A stretch of 64,000 nucleotides of DNA from Casuarius casuarius (Eukaryota; Chordata; Aves; Casuariiformes; Casuariidae). A program made the translations under genes and the position numbers. The stretch lies in the NCBI GenBank assembly GCA_003342895.1, contig PTFA01000028.1, forward strand, positions 3,203,581 to 3,267,580. The letters are read 5' to 3'. Positions 53,601 to 57,700 of the stretch are shown piece after piece; position 1 is the stretch's first letter; the number at the start of each line of letters is the position of its first letter. The notes under the pieces were generated by a model. The model was not told the origin of the DNA. It made no database searches and saw only the letters and a list, made by a program, of their open reading frames with translations.

Positions 53601-53852
53601 ATGCTGCTAATCAAAAACTCAGTATTTGCTCTTTGTGAGTGCAGGGGCATTGAAGAAAATAGACTGTTACATGGCTTTCTCTTGTGTGTTACAGATCTGA
53701 ATGCGTCACAGGCCCAGGGTCCCCAAACAGGCAGTCCAAACCATGGATCCATCCAGCACCTGCGAGCAGATGCGCTGTTGAACCACCAGCCAGAGAGCCA
53801 GCAGGATGCAGAAAGTGGAGACAGAATAGAGGAAAATATTGTTTACCTCTGA
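2373..53852 (+). CDS. ARHGEF28: Rho guanine nucleotide exchange factor 28 (p190RhoGEF/RGNEF), 3' part of gene, 26 coding exons
   Basis: The spliced product is a Dbl-family exchange factor that loads GTP onto RhoA-type GTPases; in mammals it also binds FAK, microtubules and neurofilament-L mRNA. Joining 26 GT-AG exons keeps one frame for 1312 codons. In fragment numbering the order is: Ser-rich region 1-250, C1 zinc finger 265-311, Ser-rich linker 314-460, DH about 462-665, PH about 690-805, linker 806-1000, coiled coil about 1020-1145, tail 1146-1312. The Lbc-family DH core [16 protein letters not shown] and PH stretch [18 protein letters not shown] are intact. Details separating it from AKAP13 and ARHGEF2, as I remember those proteins, are GTFSG in the C1 domain, the DH start [40 protein letters not shown], and the last residues ENIVYL. 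The start codon and roughly 400 N-terminal residues lie upstream of the window. No frameshift or internal stop was seen. Confidence 0.96.
3660..4130 (+). mobile_element. CR1 LINE, 3' end fragment
   Basis: A 5'-truncated CR1 retroposon, sense orientation. It shows the usual order: GCTGAGAGGGCTGGGCCTGT, GACAGGACAAGAGGCAACGG, AACTTCTTTACTGTGAGGGT, GACCCTGCTTGAGCAGG, GGTTGGACTAGATAACCTCC, and the ATTCTGTGA 3' tail. It is fairly well preserved. No coding potential remains. Confidence 0.92.
5167..5185 (+). repeat. poly-C tract (19 C)
   Basis: An uninterrupted C run preceded by a T-rich stretch. Such tracts often cause sequencing length errors. Confidence 0.95.
5617..5812 (+). CDS. ARHGEF28: ARHGEF28 exon 2 of window, Ser/acidic linker
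   Basis: The acceptor is TTGTCTGCTTCAG and the donor AAG|GTATTT. The first base completes AG+T (Ser), giving [15 protein letters not shown]. It runs to fragment residue 158 and ends in phase 0 at SLSTSLQPK. It includes [17 protein letters not shown], a Ser/Thr-rich acidic stretch that matches my memory of the human protein closely. Confidence 0.94.
5813..7217 (+). other. ARHGEF28 intron
   Basis: Holds the inverted repeat at 6659-6711 with several nearby copies of AAGTTTGTAAA-like words; nothing else recognised. Confidence 0.85.
6659..6711. repeat. inverted repeat, 12-bp arms
   Basis: TTACTTTGTATA at 6659-6670 and its complement TATACAAAGTAA at 6700-6711, with about 29 bases between. It could form a hairpin. 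No promoter or RNA family is recognised. Confidence 0.75.
7218..7329 (+). CDS. ARHGEF28: ARHGEF28 exon 3 of window, basic-Ser patch
   Basis: A 112-nt exon between ATTTCTTCTAG and GAAG|GTCAGT. It encodes [18 protein letters not shown] and then [11 protein letters not shown], fragment residues 159-195, and leaves one G of a split Glu codon. The phase fits exons 2 and 4 exactly. [11 protein letters not shown] resembles basophilic-kinase and 14-3-3-type sites; that role is inferred from the motif. Confidence 0.93.
7330..11457 (+). other. ARHGEF28 intron, 4.1 kb
   Basis: Contains direct-repeat copy A (10972-11082) and an A17-type tract near 9495. A GC-richer stretch at 9660-9850 has overlapping frames but no recognisable exon. 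Confidence 0.8.
10972..11082 (+). repeat. diverged direct repeat, copy A
   Basis: It shares a long colinear match with 11862-11994, from CTGTGC through AGTAATATCCCTTTTTA to AATAAAACAGATAATTG and TTAGATGAA. I estimate about 80% identity apart from one gap. It is not a recognised transposon. Confidence 0.7.
11458..11497 (+). CDS. ARHGEF28: ARHGEF28 exon 4 of window, 40-nt microexon
   Basis: It lies between the acceptor TTTATGTCTTGTAG and the donor AAAAG|GTATCA. G from exon 3 plus AG makes Glu, then [12 protein letters not shown], and the trailing AG plus G of exon 5 makes Arg, continuing into IQEEEWDKY. The 40-nt length is exactly what links the phases of exons 3 and 5; without it the frame breaks. 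I recall a similar RAYSL...[10 protein letters not shown] order in the human protein. A CpG-rich islet begins just downstream. Confidence 0.88.
11540..11860. promoter_or_regulatory. intragenic CpG-rich islet next to microexon 4
   Basis: A GC-rich block in an otherwise AT-rich intron. By eye there are about 24 CpG dinucleotides between 11545 and 11770, with runs such as GCGCCCGGCCGCGGCCCGG. It starts about 40 bases after the 40-nt exon. A CRE-like TGACGTAA lies upstream at 11414-11421. It could be a minor promoter for an N-terminally shortened C1-DH-PH isoform, or only a GC-rich exon flank. No TATA box or clear start site was found. Confidence 0.45.
11862..11994 (+). repeat. diverged direct repeat, copy B
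   Basis: The partner of 10972-11082: CTGTGC, GGTAATACTCCTTTTTA, AATAAAACAGGTAATTG, TTAGATGAA. It carries an extra insertion of about 25 AT-rich bases near its middle. The two copies flank microexon 4 and the CpG islet. Confidence 0.7.
12073..12196 (+). CDS. ARHGEF28: ARHGEF28 exon 5 of window, linker before C1
   Basis: The acceptor is GATCTGTTTTAG and the donor CAAG|GTAATT. The first G completes the Arg codon begun in the microexon, and 41 codons follow, from [19 protein letters not shown] through [18 protein letters not shown]. It ends in phase 0 (fragment residue 250). A second AG seven bases inside the exon would also give an open frame, but only if the microexon is skipped. Confidence 0.93.
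12197..13581 (+). other. ARHGEF28 intron
   Basis: AT-rich; a poly-A run near 12390. Nothing else seen. Confidence 0.85.
13582..13714 (+). CDS. ARHGEF28: ARHGEF28 exon 6 of window, first half of C1 zinc finger
   Basis: It opens with [15 protein letters not shown], then [19 protein letters not shown]. These provide the first His, the CxxC pair and the start of the second CxxC of a C1 finger. The finger is compact and atypical (His-x12-Cys-x2-Cys-x11-Cys), so diacylglycerol binding is not expected. The acceptor is the weak GGTAAAG, placed by phase and homology. The donor is TCTT|GTAAGT. Confidence 0.93.
13715..14104 (+). other. ARHGEF28 intron within the C1 domain
   Basis: A 390-base intron splitting the zinc finger. 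It contains a short AAGC tetranucleotide run near 13985. Nothing else seen. Confidence 0.9.
14105..14160 (+). CDS. ARHGEF28: ARHGEF28 exon 7 of window, second half of C1 zinc finger
   Basis: A 56-nt exon following CTCTTTCAG. T from exon 6 plus AT gives Tyr, then [18 protein letters not shown], which holds the remaining zinc ligands (Cys, His, Cys, Cys). It ends in phase 0 before GTAACT, at fragment residue 313. Confidence 0.95.
14161..15546 (+). other. ARHGEF28 intron
   Basis: Holds the antisense CR1-like fragment at 14497-14690; no other feature. Confidence 0.85.
14497..14690 (-). mobile_element. CR1-like fragment, antisense
   Basis: Reads like the complement of a CR1-type 3' region: GGAAGGGGCTTTGGGAGGTTA-like start, CTAGTCCAGCTCCTCACTC, TGTCTAACCTGCTCTGAAAA, CCTCCCTAGGCAGTC. 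It is diverged and short, so the subfamily is not assigned. Confidence 0.5.
15547..15598 (+). CDS. ARHGEF28: ARHGEF28 exon 8 of window, basic linker after C1
   Basis: A 52-nt exon between TTCTCTTTCAG and CAA|GTAAGT encoding [17 protein letters not shown] plus one base of an Asn codon. It continues directly from CTK of the zinc finger ([16 protein letters not shown]), as in mammals. Confidence 0.95.
15599..16194 (+). other. ARHGEF28 intron
   Basis: 596 bases; nothing recognised. Confidence 0.85.
16195..16342 (+). CDS. ARHGEF28: ARHGEF28 exon 9 of window, Ser-rich linker
   Basis: It lies between CTGCCTCACAG and AAAG|GTAGAG. It encodes [31 protein letters not shown] and [14 protein letters not shown], fragment residues 331-379. 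The LSKSVP motif is shared by Lbc-type RhoGEFs between C1 and DH and is a plausible kinase or 14-3-3 target; that use is inferred. Confidence 0.95.
16438..16559 (+). CDS. ARHGEF28: ARHGEF28 exon 10 of window, Ser-rich linker
   Basis: The acceptor is TTCTTCCACTATAG, only 95 bases after the previous donor. It encodes [19 protein letters not shown], then [21 protein letters not shown], and ends on a split Asp codon at GAAG|GTGAGA. It covers fragment residues 380-420. Confidence 0.94.
16560..17469 (+). other. ARHGEF28 intron
   Basis: 910 bases; nothing recognised. Confidence 0.85.
17470..17610 (+). CDS. ARHGEF28: ARHGEF28 exon 11 of window, lead-in to DH domain
   Basis: It lies between TTTATTATAG and TTTTTG|GTCAGT. 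It encodes [18 protein letters not shown], then [14 protein letters not shown] and [14 protein letters not shown], fragment residues 421-467. The AESWS and KRQDVIFEL motifs mark the start of the DH domain in the Lbc subfamily (ARHGEF2, AKAP13, ARHGEF18, ARHGEF28). Confidence 0.96.
17611..19158 (+). other. ARHGEF28 introns around exon 12
   Basis: Two introns, 17611-18013 and 18265-19158, with exon 12 between. Nothing recognised in either. Confidence 0.85.
18014..18264 (+). CDS. ARHGEF28: ARHGEF28 exon 12 of window, DH domain first part
   Basis: It lies between TCGTACTGCAG and CAACAG|GTATAG and encodes residues 468-551. It begins [20 protein letters not shown], which is conserved region 1 of the DH fold (the helix facing Rho switch I), and continues [17 protein letters not shown]. 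It ends in phase 0 at [14 protein letters not shown]. Confidence 0.97.
19159..19281 (+). CDS. ARHGEF28: ARHGEF28 exon 13 of window, DH domain middle
   Basis: It lies between TTAATTTCTTCAG and TTAAA|GTAAGT: 41 codons in phase 0, from [19 protein letters not shown] to [17 protein letters not shown]. This is the central helical part of the DH domain. Confidence 0.97.
19282..20639 (+). other. ARHGEF28 introns around exon 14
   Basis: Two introns, 19282-19678 and 19797-20639. The second ends in an 11-T tract as its polypyrimidine tract. Nothing else seen. Confidence 0.85.
19679..19796 (+). CDS. ARHGEF28: ARHGEF28 exon 14 of window, DH catalytic core
   Basis: It lies between TTTGTCTTTGCAG and AAAAG|GTGAGG. 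It encodes [17 protein letters not shown] and [18 protein letters not shown]. This is conserved region 3 of the DH domain, whose helix packs against Rho switch II and is needed for nucleotide exchange. All residues usual for the family appear intact. Confidence 0.97.
20640..20894 (+). CDS. ARHGEF28: ARHGEF28 exon 15 of window, DH end and PH start
   Basis: It follows a long T tract ending TTCCGTACAG and ends at AAAG|GTATTC. It encodes the last DH helix ([19 protein letters not shown]), the DH-PH linker ([11 protein letters not shown]) and the first PH strands ([20 protein letters not shown]). It covers fragment residues 632-716. Confidence 0.97.
20895..22735 (+). other. ARHGEF28 introns around exon 16
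   Basis: Two introns, 20895-21943 and 22021-22735; AT-rich, nothing recognised. Confidence 0.85.
21944..22020 (+). CDS. ARHGEF28: ARHGEF28 exon 16 of window, PH domain
   Basis: It lies between TTCTCATTTCAAG and GCTGTT|GTAAGT. G+AC completes Asp, then [19 protein letters not shown] and YVFAAV. These are PH core strands; in Lbc-type GEFs the adjoining hydrophobic face binds activated Rho. The exon ends in phase 0. Confidence 0.97.
22736..22914 (+). CDS. ARHGEF28: ARHGEF28 exon 17 of window, PH domain end
   Basis: It lies between GTTTCCCCTAG and GGAAAG|GTAGAG and encodes [38 protein letters not shown] and the C-terminal PH helix [16 protein letters not shown]. It covers residues 743-801, including the family-typical invariant Trp. 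Confidence 0.97.
22915..24557 (+). other. ARHGEF28 introns around exon 18
   Basis: Two introns, 22915-23605 and 23701-24557. An open frame at 23006-23410 has no homology I recognise and no need to be coding. Confidence 0.85.
23606..23700 (+). CDS. ARHGEF28: ARHGEF28 exon 18 of window, acidic linker after PH
   Basis: The acceptor is the weak TTATCTCTAAAG, fixed by phase (AG+T gives Ser). It encodes [19 protein letters not shown], then [12 protein letters not shown], and ends at CAAG|GTGTAG. SESDED is a good casein kinase 2 consensus; phosphorylation is inferred. Confidence 0.94.
24558..24740 (+). CDS. ARHGEF28: ARHGEF28 exon 19 of window, C-terminal linker
   Basis: It lies between TTCTGTTGTCAG and GGGAAG|GTGAGT. 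It encodes [38 protein letters not shown] and [19 protein letters not shown]. This block is strongly conserved with mammals as I remember them. It covers residues 834-894. Confidence 0.97.
24741..27410 (+). other. ARHGEF28 intron with CR1
   Basis: 2.7 kb, more than half of it CR1 (25865-27347), which ends about 60 bases before exon 20. Confidence 0.85.
25865..27347 (+). mobile_element. CR1 LINE with decayed reverse-transcriptase region and 3' end
   Basis: About 1.5 kb of CR1 in sense orientation inside the intron before exon 20. It begins in the pol region (GGGTGCTGAGGGAGCTAGC) and passes a degraded RT motif near 26221-26265 readable as [11 protein letters not shown]. The catalytic-motif Asp of the usual SKAFDT is changed to Ser. 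It continues through the CR1 3'UTR (GGTTGGACTAGATGACCTGC) to TTATTCTGTTATTCTATG. Frameshifts and stops show it is dead. Confidence 0.9.
27411..27545 (+). CDS. ARHGEF28: ARHGEF28 exon 20 of window, C-terminal linker
   Basis: It lies between GTCTTCCTCTCTAG and GATG|GTGAGT, just downstream of a CR1 element. It encodes [19 protein letters not shown] and [13 protein letters not shown]. The start ([14 protein letters not shown] across the junction) is conserved; the rest diverges quickly from my memory of mammals. Confidence 0.95.
27546..28297 (+). other. ARHGEF28 intron
   Basis: 752 bases; nothing recognised. Confidence 0.85.
28298..28392 (+). CDS. ARHGEF28: ARHGEF28 exon 21 of window, variable linker
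   Basis: It lies between TTTATTTGTTAG and GATAAG|GTATCT. It encodes [18 protein letters not shown] and [12 protein letters not shown], residues 940-971, ending in phase 0. This acidic segment is poorly conserved with mammals, so its support is mainly the splice signals and phase. Confidence 0.88.
29475..29778 (+). mobile_element. CR1 LINE, short diverged 3' fragment
   Basis: It contains GGAGCCAGGCTCTTCTCGG, ACTGGAACAGGTTGCCCAGG and GAGGTTGTGGGATCTCC, ends CCCTTCCAACCTTAG and TTATTCTG, with the internal tail changed. It is older than the copy at 3660. Confidence 0.85.
30567..30588 (+). repeat. CT microsatellite
   Basis: (CT)n simple repeat within a pyrimidine-rich region, about 180 bases upstream of a purine-rich tract. 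Confidence 0.9.
30747..30830 (+). repeat. homopurine-rich tract
   Basis: About 84 bases almost entirely A and G on the + strand, with G runs up to seven. Such tracts can form triplex DNA. Confidence 0.75.
31822..31860 (+). CDS. ARHGEF28: ARHGEF28 exon 22 of window, 39-nt microexon
   Basis: It lies between TGTTTATTTTAG and ACAGAG|GTGAGT. It is 13 codons, [13 protein letters not shown], phase 0 at both ends, so it could be skipped without shifting the frame. The FPGS-x-x-x-E pattern before IVQAIQNL resembles the human sequence at this position. Confidence 0.87.
31959..32006 (+). CDS. ARHGEF28: ARHGEF28 exon 23 of window, 48-nt microexon
   Basis: It lies between TTTTATTTTCTAG and ATACAG|GTGACT. 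It is 16 codons, [16 protein letters not shown], phase 0 at both ends. With exon 24 it makes [11 protein letters not shown], a conserved helical motif of this family. Confidence 0.95.
32007..33881 (+). other. ARHGEF28 intron
   Basis: AT-rich; a T13 run and TTC repeats near 33051-33078. Nothing else seen. Confidence 0.85.
33882..34361 (+). CDS. ARHGEF28: ARHGEF28 exon 24 of window, coiled-coil exon
   Basis: The largest coding exon here: 480 nt, 160 codons, phase 0 at both ends, between TTGTGGTGACTAG and CATGAG|GTATAT. It begins [20 protein letters not shown]. From about residue 1020 of the fragment it is dense in Glu, Gln, Arg and Lys with heptad-like Leu spacing ([37 protein letters not shown]), as in a long coiled coil. 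It ends with a basic [22 protein letters not shown] content and CpG use are higher than in neighbouring introns. In mammals the C-terminal third carries interaction sites including FAK; the exact avian site is not visible. Confidence 0.97.
34505..34638 (+). repeat. two-copy tandem repeat, 67-bp unit
   Basis: GGTTCAGGTATATCCAAGGG starts copy 1 at 34505 and GGTTCAGGTATATCCAGGGG starts copy 2 at 34572. Both run on to ATCATACTCAGAC with only a handful of differences. It lies shortly after exon 24. Confidence 0.9.
35329..35340 (+). repeat. poly-C tract (12 C)
   Basis: A second C homopolymer in the intron after exon 24. Confidence 0.95.
35729..36188. mobile_element. probable non-autonomous hAT DNA transposon
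   Basis: A 460-bp segment bounded by CAGGGATGG at the left and its complement CCATCCCTG at the right, typical hAT ends. Inner sequence has GAGAGCCACAAG near the left and GGAGCCATGTGCAGCTTGCAG near the right, resembling Charlie-type elements. A clean 8-bp target duplication is not seen: GTCTGATG at the left, and a similar GACTGATG starts four bases beyond the right end. No transposase remains. Confidence 0.55.
36617..36917 (+). CDS. ARHGEF28: ARHGEF28 exon 25 of window, C-terminal tail
   Basis: It lies between TTTTCTTCTGCAG and AATG|GTAATT. It encodes 100 codons (residues 1161-1260), including [19 protein letters not shown] and [15 protein letters not shown], and leaves G of a split Asp codon. 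ENSF-x-x-NEA-V-x-MS is shared with the human tail as I remember it. If the last intron were retained, translation would stop about one codon past the donor. Confidence 0.95.
37196..37239 (+). repeat. poly-T tract, 44 nt with one G
   Basis: A run of 27 T, one G, then 16 T. It lies early in the last intron. It could be the A-tail of an antisense retroposed sequence, but no retroposon body is recognisable next to it. Confidence 0.95.
41927..41976 (+). repeat. two-copy tandem repeat, 25-bp unit
   Basis: CTCTGCAACGGATAACAGC is followed directly by CTCTGCAACTGATAACAGC, each with an AAATT-type end. It is a small tandem duplication in the last intron. Confidence 0.8.
45770..45900. promoter_or_regulatory. 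small CpG-rich patch in last intron
   Basis: Dense CpG around GCGGGGCGCGCTGGCGCGGG and CCGCGCCGCGTGG in an AT-rich setting. No start site, exon or ORF with recognisable homology. Function unknown. Confidence 0.3.
46332..46361. repeat. short palindrome, 9-bp arms
   Basis: TAGGTTAAA at 46332-46340 and TTTAACCTA at 46353-46361 are perfect complements around a 12-bp AT spacer. Confidence 0.7.
48180..48275 (+). mobile_element. CR1 LINE, 3' terminal remnant
   Basis: About 95 bases matching only the last part of CR1: GAGCAGGAGCTTGGACTAGA, CCTGCTGAAATCCCTTCCAA, then CAATACTGTC in place of the tail repeat. Confidence 0.65.
48431..48444 (+). repeat. GT microsatellite, 7 units
   Basis: A (GT)7 run following a G-rich stretch. 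Confidence 0.9.
49640..50180. promoter_or_regulatory. CpG-rich patch in last intron (double block)
   Basis: Two GC-rich blocks (about 49670-49810 and 49950-50180) separated by AT-rich sequence. Many CpGs, for example GGGGCCGCGGGAGCCCC near 50030 and GCCGGGCCGCGGCAGC near 50150. Open frames on both strands here are a result of the GC content. It could be a promoter for an unannotated non-coding transcript. Confidence 0.35.
50690..51115. promoter_or_regulatory. GC-rich patch in last intron
   Basis: C-rich sequence with moderate CpG density (GCGCCAAGGGCAGCGCGTGC near 50700). No recognised gene. The CpG density is clearly below that of the 11.5-kb islet. Confidence 0.25.
53695..53852 (+). CDS. 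ARHGEF28: ARHGEF28 final coding exon
   Basis: It follows GTGTGTTACAG, 16.8 kb after exon 25. G+AT gives Asp, then [17 protein letters not shown] and [16 protein letters not shown], then TGA at 53850-53852. The last six residues, ENIVYL, are identical to the human C terminus as I remember it, which fixes this as the true end despite the distance. Confidence 0.95.
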
Positions 53853-54534
53853 TGGTTTATTTTCTAATCTCAGCATCACTTCGGAATATAATTGTGTTTG
53901 CTTTTCTAAATGTATGTAGTTGCTCTCTGTATGACCAAATGGCTTTAAGGATAGTATTTAATATTCAGTGCAAAATTTGCCCCACGATAAATATAACAAT
54001 TAAGTTATTTTGAAGCCTTTTTTTATAATCTTTAATTTATGGCGTGATTTCAAATGCTTCACAAGAAGCAATGGGAAGCAGGGGAAACATAATGTTTTGG
54101 AATCATAAAGATGCCACCAAGAGCTGTGAATGCTGGTGTTGCTTTTCTCTTGAGTCCTCTTTTTCAAAGGGCAAACTCAGAGGTATGCTATCTGAGATTT
54201 CAGAGTATGGATCAGTAACTTTATAACAATTGTGATATTATGCAGAAAGACAGCAAGATAAGAGTGATGGCTATAATCTTTGTTAAAATGCGCTATCTAC
54301 CCTTAACCAGAGGGCTATATCAGGTTGTTTTCCTTGTCACTTGGCTCAGAAACTGCTCAGAGGAGGATGCTTTTTATGGTGTCAGCATTAATTGCTAGCA
54401 AGTGTTTGTTCATGTCCCAAAGCTTATCATCAGTTCGATGGTATTACCAGTTTCTGTGCAGAGATGCTGTAAGTCAGTTTGTTGTTGTATTATAACTGCA
54501 CCTTATTTCAGTAAGTGCCCGTACTTATATTTGC

Positions 54535-54540
54535 ATTAAA
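54535..54540 (+). promoter_or_regulatory. alternative poly(A) signal ATTAAA
   Basis: This common variant hexamer lies about 0.7 kb after the stop. It could give a shorter 3'UTR. Confidence 0.3.
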
Positions 54541-54768
54541 ATTTACCAGATGAAACCTTCTCACTGGTCAAAGGAAAAGAGAGGGGGAAAAATTGTATTC
54601 TTTTAGTTTAACTGAACTCCTTTGAAAGTCTGCTGCTTTTCCATGTAGGAGCTAGCTACCTTTTTGCTTTCAGGTTCACAAGATCATCAGTGTGGTAGGC
54701 AGTAAGAAACCAGGACCTGTTTTGTGCCTTTTGTTTTTCAGAAATCTTTGTGTACTTTTGTTGAATTG

Positions 54769-54774
54769 AATAAA
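54769..54774 (+). promoter_or_regulatory. candidate poly(A) signal AATAAA
   Basis: The first canonical hexamer on the + strand in a sensible position after the ARHGEF28 stop (about 0.9 kb). GT/T-containing sequence follows within 40 bases. Confidence 0.5.
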
Positions 54775-57700
54775 TATTCCGTGCCTCTCACTGCAACTTT
54801 GATGCAATGTCAGGTCCTCCAAAGAGGCTTGAAAACAGGAGGAAAAAGTTTCCTTCCCCACTTGGCAACCCAAGGCCGTGCCGCTCCAGCAGGCGCGGGC
54901 AGCCCCCAGCTTGCCATGCCTGCCCTCCGGACTGGCCAGGGGCTGCTTAGTGGGGCTTATTAGACCAGGAGTAGCGCAGCGGGAATGCAGGTGCGCAGCT
55001 CCCGGATCAGAGCTGCCTCGCGTTCACCCACCTCACAGGGCAGGGGAGTGCAGCATTGCTTGTGGACACTTGCCTGGATAAGCCCCAAGTGTCATACGGT
55101 TGCTGCTTTACACTGAGCCTTGCATTGTGCAAAACCTCTTGCAAGGAGCAGAGGTTTAGATAGTAGATGTTTGTCAGCACAGATTTTCTCTTGTGGAGCA
55201 TTCTCCTCCAGGGATCGGCGTGGTATTGGGAATATTCAAAACTAGTCCTTTCTGAGTTGCTTGTTACTGGGCTGCCAGGCTTACGGGTTGGCTGCTGTCT
55301 TGGACTAGCAACTGTGCCACTGACTTTCTTGACAAATAGGTCCTGATTCCTGATTCCTGCTGGTATTAATTCATTTTCCAGTGGCACCAGGGAAAGATGG
55401 AGCCTACAAATGTATTTTCAAGTTTCTATTTTCAACCTTCAAGATTGTTGCTAACCTGACAGCACTACTTTCATGCTACTTATGCTCCATAAAGGCTTTT
55501 TAGAATGTAAGAAAGTCTTTTTTACTTTCTTTAAATTTCACAGTTAGACAAAAGTTAAAGTGGGAATCCAAAAATCCAACCTCTTTTTGAGGGTCCTAAA
55601 GTAAGAACAGTCCATAACCTCTCTATTTGACTGGCCAGCAATATAATTAAGGTTGCCATCTGGACAGCTTTTTGGCAAGTTTCTGAATAGCAAGACCAGC
55701 TCCTGGAATGCAACATGTCTCATGCTATGTGCATTACCCACTGACCAGTGGGAAACTGGAAAAAAAAGGGCAGTTTTCTTCATGCTTGCTCACTCCGCAT
55801 TTTATTATGCCTTCACTGAAACATCTGGTACTGGTTACTGTCAAATACAAACTGCTGGATGGATGGCTGCTGTCCCAACCCAAGATGGGAATTGTCATGT
55901 AAGTACCTTGCAACTGGGAGAGGAAGCGAGGATGCTGCTTCTCTCATCAGTTTTAATTAAGGGGCTGGGAGTCGAAAGCGGCTGGTCCGTACTTCAGCTG
56001 TCGTGCAAATTCCTCAAGTCCTCTACCATCAAGCAGCATCTTATTTTGCTCACCTGTGTTTACAGCAAGACTTAAGGCACCAGAGGAAGGCAAAGGCAGG
56101 AAACAGGTGGCCTCTAGATTTAGGTATTTTAATTGTAGAAAATGTTTAAACTATGGGCCAGTATGGTTTCAGCAGGTGCTCTTTATAACAAGATGTATTA
56201 TGCACCCCTGAACTCTGTGCATTATTTAGGCATTTGTTAATACTTAGCAGAATTTAAGCGTAGCCCCGGTGAGACTCAGCTATTTTAGCAGGCTGCATTT
56301 CCAGTCACTGTCAGGCATATATTGATGATTCCTCTTTTTTTTTTTTTTAAATTAGAAAAATGTATTCAAAATGCTTTTTTCCCCCCTCACCTTTATTACA
56401 AGTGAAGTGGACATATTTGCAAGGCCTGTTGTATTTATTTATTTTTAATTTTGATCCCATACATTGTGTTTTCTTTTTTCCCATGCTTCTCAAGGCATAT
56501 TGCCTCTGAAAGCTTGGAACAGAATTTAGTCATTTATTTCAGTGTTGGAATTAAAAGAGCAGTTGCCTTATTGCAGACCTCCACTGCACTGGGCTGGGCT
56601 CTCTCGTTGTTTTTTAATTTTTCGACATTCTTCCATCATTTAAGAAAAGGGAGATTTCTTTCACTGCAAAACCTAGACTTTGCCCAGCCCATCCTGCTTA
56701 ATGTCATTGTATAATAGTAAAGCCATGATATCTTACAGCTTTGAAAGATTTTTAAGGGAAACTCGCAACAAAACTTTTTTCAGCAAATCTGCAAAAATGG
56801 TGAAGAAGGAATTCATGAAGGGCTCAGGCTTATAGTGGGCTGGATCCAGAACCTCAGAGCTGTGCATTCAATCATTTACAGGATGAGGCCAGAGTAAAGA
56901 AATTGCTTCACTTTGCTGTTGTTATAGTATAAGGTAAACAAAACATTTAGCTGCGTTTTCTAGAGATTTCTCACAAAGCTTGTCCATGCATAGGTGTAAT
57001 TTTCAAATGACTAAATTAAATACAGGTTAGGCCTCTCAGTAAAACTCTCTGAAGATTATTTATTAAGGTGATTTTTAAAAAATCTGTTAAGATTTGCTAT
57101 GTGAGGAACATAAGTCATTTTACTTCTGGTGCCCTGTGGGCTGTGTTAATTTATATGCCATCCATTTAGGTGGCAAAAGCGAGTAAGACTTTTCACTGCA
57201 TCTCAGTCAGGTTGGTGTAAATTCTGTAGCGCTGTGCTGTAACACTGGTAAAATCATATTCATGGAGTTGTTCATTCAGAGAAAAGCAAACAAGCTGTGC
57301 GATAGTAAATAACATGCTAAGGATGTGCACTGATTGAATTTTTCATTCAACGGAAGGTGCAGATGGGGCAGTTTTCCATACAATTTATTGACAGATGGGG
57401 AAATAACAGGAGTTCCCAGATACCTTCTAAGGAATCTGCTTTTTGAAAAGAATTCCAGCCCCAAATCCGTCTGGCCCAAAGCCTTCTCTGTGCCCTGTTC
57501 CTACTCTATAGGTAGAACAGCTTAGGTTATGGGGCACTAGCATGCTGTAGGAGTTTGGAGGTCTAGTTTTGGAGGTTATTGAATCATAGTCTAGTTTCCT
57601 GAGGTAAATGGAGGTGTGTGTTGTTTACTTGTCTCTAGTACATATCTGCATGTAAAAGCTCCGCAGAAGTAGCTGTTAAGATTCTCATCAGTCTTAGTCA

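Larger units (their letters stand above)
36918..53694 (+). other. ARHGEF28 last intron, 16.8 kb
   Basis: By far the longest intron in the window. It contains the poly-T tract, a CR1 remnant, small tandem and inverted repeats, one N (47356) and CpG-rich patches at 45.8, 49.7-50.2, 50.7-51.1 and 52.1-52.3 kb. No exon with recognisable protein was found on either strand. Confidence 0.8.
53853..54795 (+). other. ARHGEF28: ARHGEF28 3' untranslated region (end estimated)
   Basis: An AU-rich, non-coding stretch after the stop, ending near a canonical AATAAA at 54769 with an expected cleavage site 15-25 bases later. An earlier ATTAAA at 54535-54540 is an alternative end. The true end needs transcript data. 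Confidence 0.6.

Noticed and set aside
2373..53852. Assignment to AKAP13, ARHGEF2 or ARHGEF18 rather than ARHGEF28
   Set aside because: These share the C1-DH-PH plan, but the DH start ([13 protein letters not shown]), the C1 words (GTFSG), [20 protein letters not shown] and the C-terminal ENIVYL fit ARHGEF28 and not the others as I remember them.
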